From the NCBI RefSeq assembly GCF_010093815.1, contig NW_022985551.1, forward strand, positions 640,614 through 704,613: a stretch of DNA of 64,000 bases, read 5' to 3'. The notes beneath the pieces were generated by a model. It saw only the letters and a program-made list of their open reading frames with translations. It had not been told where the DNA came from and made no database searches. This DNA comes from Pseudovirgaria hyperparasitica (lineage: Eukaryota > Ascomycota > Dothideomycetes > Acrospermales > Acrospermaceae). Shown one piece after another: positions 1 to 12,351 of the stretch. The position numbers and the translations under genes were made by a program. Numbering within the stretch: position 1 is the first letter of the stretch; each line of letters starts with the position of its first letter.

Positions 1-547
1 ACAGGCCATTACGACTTTGGCGAAGCATCGTAAAGCGGAGAGGTAGCCACAGCTTTATCATATTCATGTACTACGAAAGAGACGATTGATGTGTATAGGA
101 AGCCTGAGCCACATCCAATATATCAGATGTACCCAAAGATTACATGACAGATATCAGTATCATCAAACAAATGATGTGCGCTAGTTCTTATGTCACGATC
201 AAACAGGCCCCCAAAGATCATCATCTCTAGCCATATATAGTCCCTGACTTGTTCAGTAGTGATTACCTCACTTGCTGAACAATCATCAACCCTGCCACCA
301 AGCCTGCAGCCGTGGACACTAAAAACAGGGCTCACACTATGATTCAACGTCCATCCATCCTTCATTCCATGTATTAGGCAGGACGCCTGAGATACTTCAA
401 ATATGCGGTGTATCCCATCTCTTGCCTACCTTCCTATGTCTACCTACTACCTACCCCGCCATCTAGCTGTCTGGGTTTTCACTTCATTCTGTCATTCTTA
501 ACCTAAAGTTTCTACTCAACTTCATCCAGCTCAAAGTCAACATCGCC
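1..547. other. left-edge non-coding stretch / oxygenase promoter
   Basis: No convincing coding sequence is seen on either strand. The last 100 bases are C/T-rich and run into the start codon of the oxygenase, as expected for a fungal promoter and leader. A minus-strand open frame here has no recognisable protein features. Confidence 0.5.
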
Positions 548-1673
548 ATGTCTCCAACTGTACCCACCGTCGACTTCGGCAAATTTATCCATGGCAGCCC
601 ATCGGAGAAGAAAGAAGTTGCGGTGCAGATTGACGACGCATTCCGCAACATCGGCTTCGTCAAACTTACAAACCACAGTGTACCCAAGGACATGGTACAG
701 AAATGCTTCGACTGGGTGTGTTTCCTTCTCCTCTCGTTCATAATATCCCTATATCAAACCACCGCACTACGCACTAATCATTGTCACCCTCGAACCTTAA
801 TAAACCCTACACCACTTCTCACACCCTCTACTATCCCATCTCCATCTCCCTTTACTCACACCCACCTCGCCACAGTCCAAGACATTCTTCTCCCTACCCC
901 TCGAATCCAAAATGCTCTGCCCACACCCCCCAGGCGGCGCCCACCACCGCGGCTACTCCGCCCTCAGCACTGAACACTTAACCAGCATCCCGGACACCAA
1001 AGAATCCTACGAATCCGGAAACCCACTCGACGCCGCACAGCCCAACATCTGGCCTCCCGCCGACTTAATCCCAGGCTTCCAGCCCTTCATGGAGTCCTTC
1101 TTCACGTCCTGCGCGGCGTTCGTGCACATCTTGCTCACCGCGCTGTCGCTCGCCCTCGACATGGACTCCGACTTGAGCGCCACGCATAGTGAGAGTCTGT
1201 TCCAGCTGCGTCTGCTGCACTATCCCGCTGTGGCTAGGCGTGTGCTGCAGCGTAATGAGGCTACGCGGATTGGTGCGCATAGCGACTTTGGTACGCTGAC
1301 GCTGCTGTTTCAGGATGAGGTTGGTGGGCTGGAGGTTGAGTCTCCGCCTGGGTCGGGTACGTTTATTGGGGTTCCGGGAGCGCAGGGCGAGAGGGGCGAG
1401 AGTGTGTTGGTGAATGTGGGGGATCTGCTTGCGCGGTGGAGCAATGATCGGTGGAAGAGTACGGTGCACAGGGTCGGGGTGCCGCCCGTTGTGGAGGGGA
1501 GTGCGGAAGAAGACATGTGTGCGCCGCGATATTCGATACCATTTTTTGCTACGGCGAATGATGATACCGTGATCGAGGCGCTCCCGGGGTGTTGGAGTGA
1601 GAGCAACCCAAAGAAATACGAGAGTGTGACGGCAAGGGGATATGTGCAAATGAGTATGGCGGAGTTGTATTGA
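548..1673 (+). CDS. 2-oxoglutarate/Fe(II)-dependent oxygenase, isopenicillin-N-synthase-like
   Basis: Predicted 321-residue protein from two exons, 548-715 and 876-1673, joined in phase 0 across a 160-nt intron (GTGTGT donor, CCACAG acceptor). The N-terminal block (VDFGKFIHG, then IGFVKLTNHSVP) is the DIOX_N domain. The C-terminal half is the 2OG-Fe(II) double-stranded beta helix, with iron ligands His191-x-Asp193 and His254 and the 2-oxoglutarate-binding pair Arg274-x-Ser276 (RYSIPFF). The length is normal for the family. In fungi such enzymes hydroxylate, desaturate or cyclise small molecules, but the substrate cannot be read from sequence. No other biosynthetic gene adjoins it, so it looks like a stand-alone oxygenase. 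The coding strand is C-rich in the first half of exon 2 and G/T-rich in the second half. Confidence 0.9.
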
Positions 1674-1917
1674 GATTATTTGTTGACAAGCGGAACGGAA
1701 AATATCGAAGGCTTGGACTCGACTTATCAAATCTCTCCTACATGAGATACGATGCCCATTCCCACTGGACTACTTCATGTCGAACAAGACCATGGATAGA
1801 AAACAAACATAACCATTCATCTTGTACAGACCGTGCCCTTATGTCAAAACGCCTTTCTACGCCTAGCCAGATGTGCACCCAAATGCGCCGTCGTAAGAAA
1901 TAATTCAGAAAGAGTTT

Positions 1918-3607
1918 TTATATCGAATCTCTGGACTTCTTCTTTTTCTTCTTCTCGATCTCCTCGCCACCCTCAGACTTTCTCTTCTTCTTCTTATCTT
2001 TCTTCTCTGACTTATCCTTCTTCTCTGACTTGTCCTTCTTCTTGCGGCGTTCCTGTTCAAGAGGACCAGATGTAACCCCGTCAACCATCTCGACATCCTC
2101 TACGCCGCCGGCTGTTGGGTCCTCAACGTTAATGTCCCCTAGAACTGCGTCCATTGCTTGTGCCTGCATCGAGTTAATTTTGTTCTTGGGTTCCAAGTCA
2201 AATTGAAGTTCTTACCATGACCAACGAGTTCTTGATAGGTGCCTTTCCAGTAGTATAGAACTCCATGCGGTCCTCTACCTGTGCCTTCAGGGCTTCTCCG
2301 AACTTAGAGCTAGGAAACTCAGAGAAGTTATCGATACGCGAAGCCATTGCGCACTTGTTGGCAATGTATCTCGAGATCCGACCCTTGTTTTTGGTGCCAG
2401 TTCGGCCGATGAATGAAGAGTGGTAAATGATACCGTACTTGGGGGTGTTGCCCTTGGTCTTGAGGGCGCGGAAAAGAGCCTTCTCGGCACCAAGAATTTG
2501 TACGGTTGAGGCAGGCATCTTCGACAGATTCGTCAAACTTCCGGCCTTGGAGATCAGACGGGCACCGATGATCTCACCCATAAGTGCCTTTAAGTTTGGT
2601 GCAACGATGCCCATCTTCTTGCCAAGATACAGAGCTAGTCTCTTGCGGTATGCATAGAGCTTGACGGCGCGGTTCGCAAACAGCATGAGGTGTTCCATAT
2701 CACCCTCTGACAGATCCCGACCCATGCTCACGCGTGCGGCGTTGATGATATCGGTAGCAATGGATTCGTCATCGTTCACTTGAGCTGCAAGCTCATGAAG
2801 ACTGTCCATTGAAAGAGTCGACTTGTTACCAATATGTAAGACAAGCTGGGCGTAGGCCTGGTTCTCCGAAACGATCCTGATTAATTCAGGAAAGTGCCAT
2901 CCGTACCACTCGCGAACTCGCATGCCGAAAGTGTTACATGCTTTGTCGAGCTGATCCAGAGTCGCAATCGCTTGCATAATGTGGTTATCGTTCTTCTGTA
3001 CGCTGAACTTCACTTTGGCTCTCGAGTACGCGTGGCCGAGACCGAGTTGCGAGCGCTCGAGATCCCCCTCATTCAGCTTCTTGACCAGCTTCGATCCGTG
3101 CTCACGAGCTCCACGGAGCAGATCCGCAACAACTTCACTGGTATCCGCAGTTTCGCAGTTGACTCCGGGGAATTCTTCCTTGATACTTCCAGCCAGTGTC
3201 TTGTCGAGCAGGCCCAAGGTGATCTTGTTCTTCTTGCCCGCCTTTGGGAGTGCACTTTCCAAAGTAGCCTTGAGGTAGTCGGACAATATTCCCTCAGATA
3301 AGACGTTTTGATTTTCGAGGGCATGCTGGGTGCTCTGGAACGGAACAAAAGTGACGAGCTCAACCAGTTTTCCTACAATACTGTCAACTCGCGCTCGCAA
3401 CGGGCGAAAGATTATTGTCGACAGACATACCGAACTTGGCAAGATCAGTAACACTCTTCTGGACTTCCTTCAACCGAGAGCCAATGGTGTCGGGCTGCAT
3501 CACAACCTTGTACACCTAGATGTTGTTAGCTATGCGCGCAGTCGCACGTATGTGAAACATACCGAGAAGCCCACGGCCGAGTCATCGAGAATGTAGTTGA
3601 CAGACAT
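1918..3607 (-). CDS. NOP58: Nucleolar protein Nop58, box C/D snoRNP core
   Basis: Four exons on the minus strand: 3607-3563, 3515-3431, 3372-2216 and 2163-1918, giving about 510 residues. Phases agree at all three junctions (introns of 47, 58 and 51 nt). The protein starts MSVNYILDDSAVGFSVYKVV, contains the NOP5 N-terminal domain and then the Nop domain (GIIYHSSFIGRTGTKNKGRI), and ends in a Lys/Glu-rich tail with repeated KKDKSEKKDK units. Nop58 pairs with Nop56, Snu13 and fibrillarin to form box C/D snoRNPs that guide rRNA 2'-O-methylation and pre-rRNA processing in the nucleolus. The basic tail is typical and aids nucleolar localisation. It is divergent from CCT6, with about 320 bp between the two start codons. 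Confidence 0.95.
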
Positions 3608-3927
3608 ATCAGGTCTGCGGTTTGGTAAAGGTTCTTAAGACGATAAGTGGTGCGTTGCACCTATGCAGGAGTTGTTGTCTGGCGCAATGATATGGGAGCT
3701 CTATTTTTTTCAAGATGCCCACGCCGAAAATATGAAGCAAAAAGCTCAGGCGTTAGCGTCTTGGCACGGTCCCTCTCCGGCGTGGGAGGAGCATCATGAA
3801 AATATCAGAGACGCGACCAGGCAGTCAGTGTCGGTAGAAGCTCGCCAACTCCACGATTCACAGCGTAATTGGGCTGTATCTGGTTTTAATATCCTAAAGT
3901 TGAACCGTTGAACACACAATATTCAAC
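3608..3927. promoter_or_regulatory. shared divergent promoter NOP58 / CCT6
   Basis: A 320-bp interval separates two divergently transcribed housekeeping start codons and must hold both promoters. A short plus-strand open frame (3663-3911) lies inside it, but it has no homology I recognise and ends 17 bp before the CCT6 start, so I treat it as leader or promoter sequence. Confidence 0.6.
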
Positions 3928-5700
3928 ATGTCTGCAGCACAACTTCTCAACCCAAAGGCCGAGTCAAGGGTATGTTGACTTGCACGAGAGCTCGATGTAG
4001 CATGTACTGACAAGCTGGCAGCGGCGCGGTGAAGCTTTGTCGGTCAACATATCCGCCGGAGAGGGTCTGCAAGGAGTATGTGCAGTTTCATAGAATTTAT
4101 GCGACCACTACTAATACAGCAGTCAGGTCCTGGCGTCAAATTTAGGACCGCGAGGAACCTTAAAGATGCTCGTGGATGGGTCAGGTCAAATCAAGCTCAC
4201 AAAAGATGGAAGTGTACTTTTGAAAGAGATGCAGATACAAAATCCCACAGCGGTATGTCCCTTGGCCGTTTGAATCCACATCCAGCTACTGAACGTATGA
4301 AGGTCATGATCGCAAGAGCAGCAACCGCGCAAGACGAGATTACGGGTGATGGCACAACATCATGTGTGCTTATGATTGGAGAACTGCTCAAACAGGCGAA
4401 TCGGTACATATCAGAAGGACTGCATCCCCGCGTTATAACAGACGGTTTCGAACTGGCCAAGACCGAAGCGCTCAAATTCCTTGATGGATTCAAGCTTGAG
4501 AAAGAGGTAGATCGCGAGCTCTTGCTTTCAGTAGCAAGAACATCTCTGTCAACGAAGCTCAACAGCACCCTCGCCGAACAACTCACGCCAGATATTGTGG
4601 ATGCAGTGCTGGCAATTTATAACGGAGAGGCAAAGCCGGATTTACACATGATCGAGATCATGACCATGCAACATCGCACTGCTGCTGATACCCAACTGAT
4701 ACGCGGTCTTGCTCTGGACCACGGAGCGCGCCACCCCGACATGCCGAAAGATGTGAAGAACGCTCACATCCTAACTCTCAACGTCAGTTTAGAGTACGAG
4801 AAGTCTGAGATCAATTCTGGCTTTTACTATTCCAGCGCACAACAACGCGAGAAGCTCGTCGAGAGTGAACGCCGTTTCGTCGACGACAAACTCCGCAAGA
4901 TCGTCGAGCTCAAAAAAGAAGTGTGCGGCACTGATCCCTCCAAGGGCTTTGTGATCGTCAACCAGAAAGGTATCGACCCCTTGAGTCTTGACGTGCTTGT
5001 CAAGAATGGCATCTTCGCGCTTCGTCGCGCCAAGCGCCGTAACATGGAGCGTCTCCAACTCGTCTGTGGTGGCACGGCACAAAACAGCGTCGAGGACCTC
5101 AGTCCTGAGGTTCTTGGCTGGGCAGGCCACGTGTACGAGCACCAACTCGGAGAGGAGAAGTACACGTTCATCGAAGACGTCAAGGAAGCGAAATCTGTGA
5201 CTCTCCTGATCAAGGGTCCGAACGCACACACAATCACCCAGATCAAAGACGCCGTCCGCGATGGCCTGCGCTCAGTGTACAACATGATTGTCGACAAGTC
5301 CGTTGTGCCTGGCGGAGGTGCATTCCAAATCGCATGTGCAGCCCATCTCACCTCCGAAGCCTTCCGCAAGAGTGTCAAGGGCAAGGCAAAATGGGGCGTC
5401 GACGCATTCGCCGATGCCCTCCTCGTCATCCCCAAGACCCTGGCCGCGAATTCCGGCCACGATATCCAGGACGCCATTGCAGATCTGCAGGATGAGCATG
5501 CCGAGGGCAACACGGTGGGCTTGAACCTGACGACGGGCGACCCGATGGATCCCACACAAGAGGGTGTGTATGACTCGTTCCGCGTGCTGAGGAATTGCGT
5601 CGCAAGCAGTACAGGCATCGCGAGCAATCTGCTGCTCTGTGACGAGATGTTGAAGGCTAGGCAGATGGGCCGTGAAACTGGGCCTGGAGGTCCTGAGTAG
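3928..5700 (+). CDS. CCT6: T-complex protein 1 subunit zeta (CCT6)
   Basis: Four exons, 3928-3969, 4022-4075, 4127-4252 and 4303-5700, encode about 539 residues, the normal length for a CCT subunit. The start [20 protein letters not shown] is diagnostic of the zeta subunit. Group II chaperonin signatures follow: the ATP-binding GDGTT motif, the [14 protein letters not shown] loop, and VPGGGAFQ near the C-terminal equatorial domain. CCT6 is one of eight paralogous subunits of the cytosolic TRiC/CCT double ring, which folds actin, tubulin and WD40 proteins. All introns are 50-52 nt, and the second has a CTAAT branch site just before CAG. The first three exons are tiny, so a plain ORF scan misses the true start. 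Confidence 0.96.
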
Positions 5701-6348
5701 AGTAGCTTATACACTCACGTACTGAGGAATACGAGATTTGAATGATATCACGTATCAGATGTCAGTGTAATATTGGTGGTACAAAGACACTGTATACTGC
5801 CGTCCGCAAGGCATAGTGATTTTTTGTACTGCCTGCCACTCGCCAACTACACATACATACTGATCTACTCGCTTGCGCATTGCTCACTTTCATCGATCTA
5901 TGGGCAGGCAGGTAAAGCAGCGACGAACATCAGTCACCAAAATGCGCACGCCTATATATACCATACAACTACATACCCAAAAGCGCTCGCAAGGGACGCT
6001 CTTCTCATTCCAGATGATGCATACCCAGTCTCCGTTCCCCACTGCCATATCACAGTTCCTTTCCAAAGACAAGAGTCTCCACAGTTAAGACTGTTCTACG
6101 ATGATTGTGACATGTCGCGATCTATCTACTTATACAACCTATGAGATACTCGAAGGAGGCCAAAACAATTGTGCACGTGAAGAACTGTTGGAGACGCAAG
6201 GAGATCTAGGATTTTTCGCAATGCCCACTTCTAAGTAAACTGCCACACTCATTGTCTACTTTTGCATCACCATCTACGTGAACTGCTGCGCAGTTACAGC
6301 ATATAATTACAGTCCCATCTATCCTCCCGCAAGCCTCACATCTACCAT
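5701..6348. other. convergent 3' region CCT6 / MIC26
   Basis: This is the downstream sequence of two convergent genes. It is A/T-rich with no coding signal that I trust on either strand and probably holds both 3' untranslated regions and polyadenylation sites. Confidence 0.5.
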
Positions 6349-7277
6349 CTACCTCCCCTTCTTGACCCACCCTTCCACCGCACCCCTCGCCTCACCAACC
6401 TTCTCCTCCACCATCCCCACCGTCATCTGACTATGCGCCTTACCCGTCTCCCACACGCGCTCTACGCGCTCCTTGACCTGCACATGCCGCCTCGCCAACT
6501 CCGGGTATTTCTCCTCCCAGCTCCACACCAAATCGCCCACATTACGCATCGTCAGCGGCAGAATCGTATACGCAGCACCCAAGCCCACCGCAGCTGGGAC
6601 ACTGAAGCGAAGCAGGATATTTCTGTTCCGGCTGACGATGCTGCCCGCCATGGCCGCCACAAGCACGTAGATGCTGCCGGGCAGGAGGCGTTCGCCCGAG
6701 CCCTTGGGCGGCGCGAGCGAGGCGATTGTGCCTGCGACGCTGCGCTCCGTGTTCATGGCAGAGCTCAGCGCGTCGTCGAGGGCGTCTTCGGTGCGTTGTG
6801 CGGAGGCGTGGGCTGCGAGGCGGGCGCGGCGGATCTGGGATGCGAGGCGGTCGGTAGGCGTGGGCGCGGTGCGGGCTGTGGGAGCGGTTTTGGGTGTATC
6901 CGGGGTGTTTACGGCGGGTGCTGCGGCCACGGCGGCGGGTGAGGGGATGGAAAGGGGGAGATCGTCGTAGATGGGTTTGCGGGATATCTGTTCGGGGATG
7001 GTCAGTTGATGTATCTTTTTTGGGCGTGATGTAGTAGTCGGGGACATACGTCTGATGACTCCGAGCTGGGGTGCTCTTCGGCGTAGAGTTCACGAGATGG
7101 CATCGCCCAAGTGGTCATTGTAATTGCCGTTCCAGTTGCGAGCGCGCTGGTGAGGAGCAGGGCCTGGGAAGTGATGTTAAAGTCAATTGAATGGGCTGGG
7201 CGGATGTCGAAGGGTCATACGTTTTGTTTGCTGATACGAGAGGCGTGGAGCTGCCTCATAGCGTATCGAGAAGCCAT
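6349..7277 (-). CDS. MICOS complex subunit of the Mic26/Mic27 (apolipoprotein O) family
   Basis: Three exons, 7277-7221, 7163-7050 and 6987-6349, encode 269 residues; the introns are 57 and 62 nt and all phases are 0. The N-terminus (MASRYAMRQLHASRISKQN) is basic and serine-rich like a mitochondrial presequence and is followed by a hydrophobic stretch at about residues 20-40. After an Ala/Pro/Thr-rich linker comes the ApoO-type core: GSIYVLVAAMAGSIVSRNRN, then FSVPAAVGLGAAYTILPLT, two adjacent hydrophobic segments, and a WSWEEKYPELA amphipathic tail. Family members sit in the inner mitochondrial membrane, bind cardiolipin and help shape cristae junctions. I cannot decide between Mic26 and Mic27. 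The coding strand shifts from C-rich to G-rich along exon 3. Confidence 0.88.
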
Positions 7278-7812
7278 GACTTGAGGGTGGTATTGGGTAG
7301 ATGTCGATGGTGAAGCTCAGACAGAGGTCAAAAAGTGAGGTTCCGACGAAGTTGGTAGAGCTTCACAAAAGCTTGGCATTCGCCTTTTCACACCTCGGAT
7401 TCAAGTGACAGGATATGTATGGGAAAGATATGTACCAGACTGCGCACTCTCAGCTAACTTCCCGATTTCATAATTTCGATTACAAGTTTACTGAGACAAT
7501 TCTGTAATGATTCTTCATCTTGGATAATCACCAGTGCATACAGTGATTTCAGATGCCAAGTATATTGCCGCCCAACTAGGAGCAGAATCGGGTATTCTCC
7601 AATACATTATCCAACAAACTCCTACCTCGCGATATATCTCGTGGTTCTCGTCACTCCGAGCGCAGCCTATGCTCCTATTTCCAACCGCTAAAAAACCAAG
7701 CCCCAATCCCAAAGCTTACGCTATGCAAAACGCACTCCTGCAGTCGCTCCATATGCTATACATGCCCACCCTAATGATAAGCGATCCACTGTTCGAAAAA
7801 AGTAGTTCGCGC
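7278..7812. other. MIC26 promoter and 3' region of the chitin synthase activator
   Basis: The interval lies upstream of the Mic26/27-like start and downstream of the Skt5-like stop, both genes being on the minus strand. No additional gene is seen. Small open frames here lack recognisable features. Confidence 0.5.
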
Positions 7813-10517
7813 TCACATTAATATCTTGAAACTCGTTAGTATATCGAGGACGGTTAGGTATAGTACGATGTAACTCACGCAATCACCCTGCTCCTTCGTC
7901 TTTGGAACACCCATTTCATCGAATGTCTTCGGTCCCTTACCAGAGCCAGCACCACCACCACCACCACCAGATGGAGCAGCAGGCTTGCTCGGAGGTGCTT
8001 GTGTCGGTGGATTCCCGCCTGGTGAAGGCTTTCCACTGATCGGCGTCTGCGGTCCATTCTGTTGTCTACCCGGCTGAGGCCTTGTTTGTGCTCCAGGTGG
8101 TTTAACAGAATCTTTCCGCGGTGGTGGCGCACCCGATGAAGTATGAGGGGACATATGCCCAGTATCAGATCGATTAGGCGCTGGGCCAGGACGCGCAGAT
8201 GGAGGACGGTCGCCAGGTCTTTGAAAGCCGTTGCCGTTAGGGCGCTGCTGTTGTTTGCTCTCAAGCGGCGCCTGATAGCCAATGTCTAGAGGCGGTAGGT
8301 CAGACTTTGGCGGCCCTTGATTTGGCCCTGGTCCTGGTCCTGGTCCACCCCTACCCGGAGGCCCCCCGCCTGGTCGAGGGCCTGGTCCCCCGTAACCACC
8401 AAACTGAGGACCATTAGACATACGATCGTTTGGAGGCCGACCTCCTCGTCCCCCGCCATAGTCCATTGCCGTATTCGGCCGCATTGGTATTTGTTGGCGG
8501 CCCCCAGCCGGTGGTGGGCCACTCTGCTGGTATATATTTGGGTTGACCTGGAATGCCGAACCTGGTCTTTTGACTGGAGCAGGTGCTGCAGATTGCGAGC
8601 GGAAGTCAGGATTAAGGTGGCCTCCCAGACCTGGACCTGGACGGTCACCACCTGCTGAAGGCAGATCAGCAAGTGGATACGGAGCGGTTGTAGCGGGACG
8701 GTCGAATGGTGCCACCACAGGAGGTCTGTCAGTCATGGGATACGGGGTTGTGGAAGATCCTCGTTCTGGAAATCGTTTTTGGTTATTACTGTAGTCGGTG
8801 GGGGTATTTTCGCCCACAGGGGGTAACGTAGATTCTTTCTGCTTGAAACGATCCGGCCGCTGACCTCTCTTTGATCCGTATTGGGATTTTATCATGTTGA
8901 TAGCGACATCCTCGTGATCCTTCTTCGACAGTGTCCGAGACTTCGAGATGCCCTCGATCCGACCCTCTGCATCTTTGTTTCCACTGTTGGCGGCCTTTTC
9001 ATACCACTCGAGGGCTTTGTCAATGTTGACTGGTACATGCATGCCGATCTCATTAAAGTAGCCCATCGCAAATTCAGCCGTAGCTAAGCCGCCCTGGGCA
9101 GCTCGCTGAGCGTGCACATAGGCTAGCTCCTCGTTCTTCGGGAACATGCCTTCATATCCGCAGAGGAACCATTTGCTAATGGCCATGTCGCCTTCTAGCT
9201 CACCCTGGCGGGCCGCGAGTGCGTTGTAGTGAAGCGACAGTTTAGGGCTGAATTCGCAGCCTAAAGTACAAAGCTCATATGCTGATCCCATCTTCAGCTG
9301 GGCTTTTGAGAACCCGAGGAAGGCTGCTCTCTCAATGTTGATCCGCGCCTCCTTCTCGTTGTAAGGTAGGATGACCTCTGGTATCTGGATCTGAGGCAGC
9401 TCTCGAGCCAGAAGCATGCCGAGCACATATGCACCTTGAGGAGCATTCTCATCAGCATCGGCAGCAGCTTGTCTGATCAGCTGAAGACCTCTCGCGAAAT
9501 CCTGTGGTTGACTGTGCTGGCCTAGAAGAGTCATCATGCCAAGTCGGTAGTTGGACGCTGAATCTCCCATTTCTGAGCCCCGCTTATAATGCTGGAGAGC
9601 TTTGACGGCGTCGTTTGACTGTTCGAATTGTGTACCAATCCGATACTCTGCTCTCCAGTAGCCCTTGTCGGCTGCGCGAGAATAGCTTCGAAATGCCTCT
9701 CTTTTGTCCACCCTCAGCCCAAACTTTCCAAATTCCAACCACACACCCCTCAGAAATGATGCTTTGGGATGGTGCTGATCCGCAAGAAAATTTACAATGC
9801 TCATAGCATCCACGCGAAGTTGGTGTTCCACAGCTGGTGTCACCGGTCTCGCAGGTTGAGTTGCAGACACTCTCTCCTCATGTACCATAGCGGCTTCCAC
9901 ATAGGCCAAAGCATCTTGAGCCCATGCCAACTGCATTTCGGGGTCATTCGAGTTCAGCACATGCAGTCTCGCAGAGTCCAGGATCGATTCTTTCTCTTCA
10001 TCTGAAGGTGGCACCTGCGGAGGCCTGTTCTCGAGACGTGGAAAGGCAGAGAAGTTTGGTATGTCTGGTATGTCTGCCATGTTGCGATAGTCATGACTGA
10101 GCTGTGAAGGAGCTTGCATGGGAGAGGTACGTGTAGTTTGAAGACTCGCTTGCCGTGGAGGATATGTTGTGCTCGGCGGAGGAGATTGTTGGTCATGATA
10201 TGGGCTCTGACCTTGGTGGTATTGATTGGGGTGAGAGAAATTTACGGGAGGAGGGTTGGTCTGACGCGGAGACTGGTTGGCGTCGAGCTCAAGGCGCGCA
10301 ATGTTGTATTGCATCTGCTCAGGCACCTCTGGCATGATTCTATAGGAAGGCATCAATATAGCGGCCATGATAAGAGGGTTTTGGGTGGAGGGGCACACCG
10401 TTGAGGAGCAGGAGAGACGAGCTCAGGAGATCCAACAGGCATATAATAGTCGTCTATGCCACCAGGAACAAAGGTGGCCCCCAGCTGGGGCCTCTGGTGA
10501 TTCGGTTGGTAGGACAT
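7813..10517 (-). CDS. CHS4: Chitin synthase activator, Skt5/Chs4-like, Sel1 repeats and C-terminal CaaX box
   Basis: Three exons, 10517-10399, 10339-7879 and 7824-7813, encode 863 residues. The start MSYQPNHQRPQLGATFVPGG is in exon 1. A Pro/Gln-rich N-terminal region is followed by tandem Sel1-like (TPR-related) helical repeats at about residues 225-505, for example AFRSYSRAADKGYWRAEYRI. The rest is a long Pro/Gly/Gln-rich disordered tail. The last intron is 54 nt (GTGAGT donor, TACTAAC branch site, TTTCAAG acceptor), and splicing it makes the protein end in Cys-Ile-Leu-Met, a CaaX prenylation box. Skt5/Chs4 proteins bind and activate a chitin synthase (Chs3 class) at the plasma membrane, and prenylation is known to help place them. 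The domain assignment is strong; orthology among Sel1-repeat paralogues is probable. Confidence 0.9.
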
Positions 10518-12351
10518 GACTGGCGAGCTATTATGGTGGAGCTGCAAAGACAATTATGCCACAATCAGCCTTTTCGGGCGCAGGAATGCGACGGAGCTGG
10601 AAGCTTGGGCCGGGGTCAGCAAGGGAGTGCTTATTCGGCATAGAGAAAAGACGAAGAAGCAAAGAAAGACCAGGGCGTTTTACGCAGACGCGACGCGGGA
10701 AGAGAGCGTATAATATTATGGATATGGCAGAGTGAAGATGAAGTGGGAGGCAGAGTGTAGCGTGTGGTCATGCAGATGGTTTGGTCGATCTAATGCTGGC
10801 CTCGTCCTTCGAAAGGTGGCGGAATGGCTCGGCAGGTCAGTAATAAAGCAGTAATTAGGGCAGCAGCGACCGACCCAGGCGGGCGCGTGTAAAGTGGCAG
10901 CAATGATCTCTCACTGCGCTCCACCCACCTTCTGCACACCCCCCCTCCCCCTCCCCCTACACAGCATGATGTCGTAGGTAGGCCGGGTATGCAAGCTAAT
11001 TAGGTATAATTATACTATGGTCTGTTCTTCTAAACCAAGCTTCTTCTCCAGTTAACGAGTCCAGTATTCATTTCCTGATGCTTTCCCATTGGCTTCACCA
11101 TCTACCGCAACCTCTTCTCGACTCTATTCGCACCGTCACCGTTACCCTCCCGTGAAGAATACGGATACGTGTGTCCTCCTCGTATAACAGTCGAGCCTGA
11201 CGCCACTTTGTGCGTGGTCACTCAGCCTCCGCATGGCTGGGCCTTGGGCGGTCCGTCCAAACTCTCGACAGGTGAGGCTGAGTGCGCACTGTGTGTTTCA
11301 CAGAGCAGTGTCAGGGAGATACTCAGTGAAACACGACTGCATTTTTCTTGTGCGCTTGCCAGCGGTTGATCATTATAACGTTGGTTGCAGTCGAGCAGCA
11401 AACCCGCCTAAACTTGAGGTACCAGGGTTTCATACAACAACAGCATCGCCGTCCGCGGCTCAGTTGTCTGAGTATCAAGCACACAGATTGGTCAATGATT
11501 CGTCCATCGCCGCAAGCAGTCTGGAGATTTGAACCTCGAGCTAAGCGCCATGTTCATGCATAATGACTTACATACCGCTACTAGCATTATTCACGTCGTG
11601 CTTCCAAAAATAAACCACCAATGTTCAGTGTGCCTTATATGTACTTACGCCATAGGAAAGATGGAATGGATGATAGCCCGCGTTTCCAAATAGACAGATA
11701 TCCTGTTACAGTATTCCTTGTTGTTTTATGAGTCCACGCTGTGCTGTATGTATTGATTTGCACAGGTCTCGTTCGAATCATCAGACTGCATCCATGCTTT
11801 AAAGGTTGTGAGTAATAGAGCATATGCGTGTATGCCGATGCCTACTTTGACACAAAAATAAATAATTGACTCTCAGTGTGAATCAAGTCGCGTCCAGTTT
11901 GACGATCCAAGACGTGTTCCGATCATACCGGAGCTTCTCCTTACCTGACAGGTCGTGATATCGACAACATCATTTGGTGAAAAGCCACATACCAGCCGCT
12001 ATATGTGTCGACAAAGATGCTTGCAAGAGATCGATTCGACGACCTGAAATCTAAGGCACAGGTAGATATACAGAACGGAAAACCACTTTACGCGAGGGCC
12101 CCCACCGACGCGTCCAAACAAGACGCGCCTGCTGTTCCTGTTCCGCTGCTGCTTCGAGGGTCCAAACACCTCCAACCAGTTTTGGCTCAAAGCTCCTTTC
12201 GTCTCCTCCCCAACCTTCCTTTCTTTCTTTTTCCACCTCAACACCATAATCAGTCTCTTGGAAAACTTCATTCAGCTTTGCAACAGCTTCTACCCACTAA
12301 GCATCATATCGCATTTATCTCGAACAGTCAATCCTCCATCATCTCGCAAAT
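10518..12351. other. divergent intergenic region, chitin synthase activator / ASF1
   Basis: About 1.8 kb lies between two divergent starts. There is a C-rich low-complexity run near 10940-10960 and a T/C-rich tract near 12190-12240 that looks like the ASF1 leader. Open frames around 11170-11530 have no recognisable domain and no good start context. I see no RNA gene. Confidence 0.5.

Noticed and set aside
3663-3911. Small plus-strand ORF between NOP58 and CCT6
   Set aside because: It fills the shared promoter, has no recognisable features and ends just before the CCT6 ATG.
11520-11560. Possible tRNA B-box-like sequence on the minus strand (gaggttcaaatctcc)
   Set aside because: No A box at the right distance and no acceptor stem can be formed.
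11169-11563. Overlapping plus-strand ORFs upstream of ASF1
   Set aside because: No domain, weak start contexts, and no splice pattern linking them.
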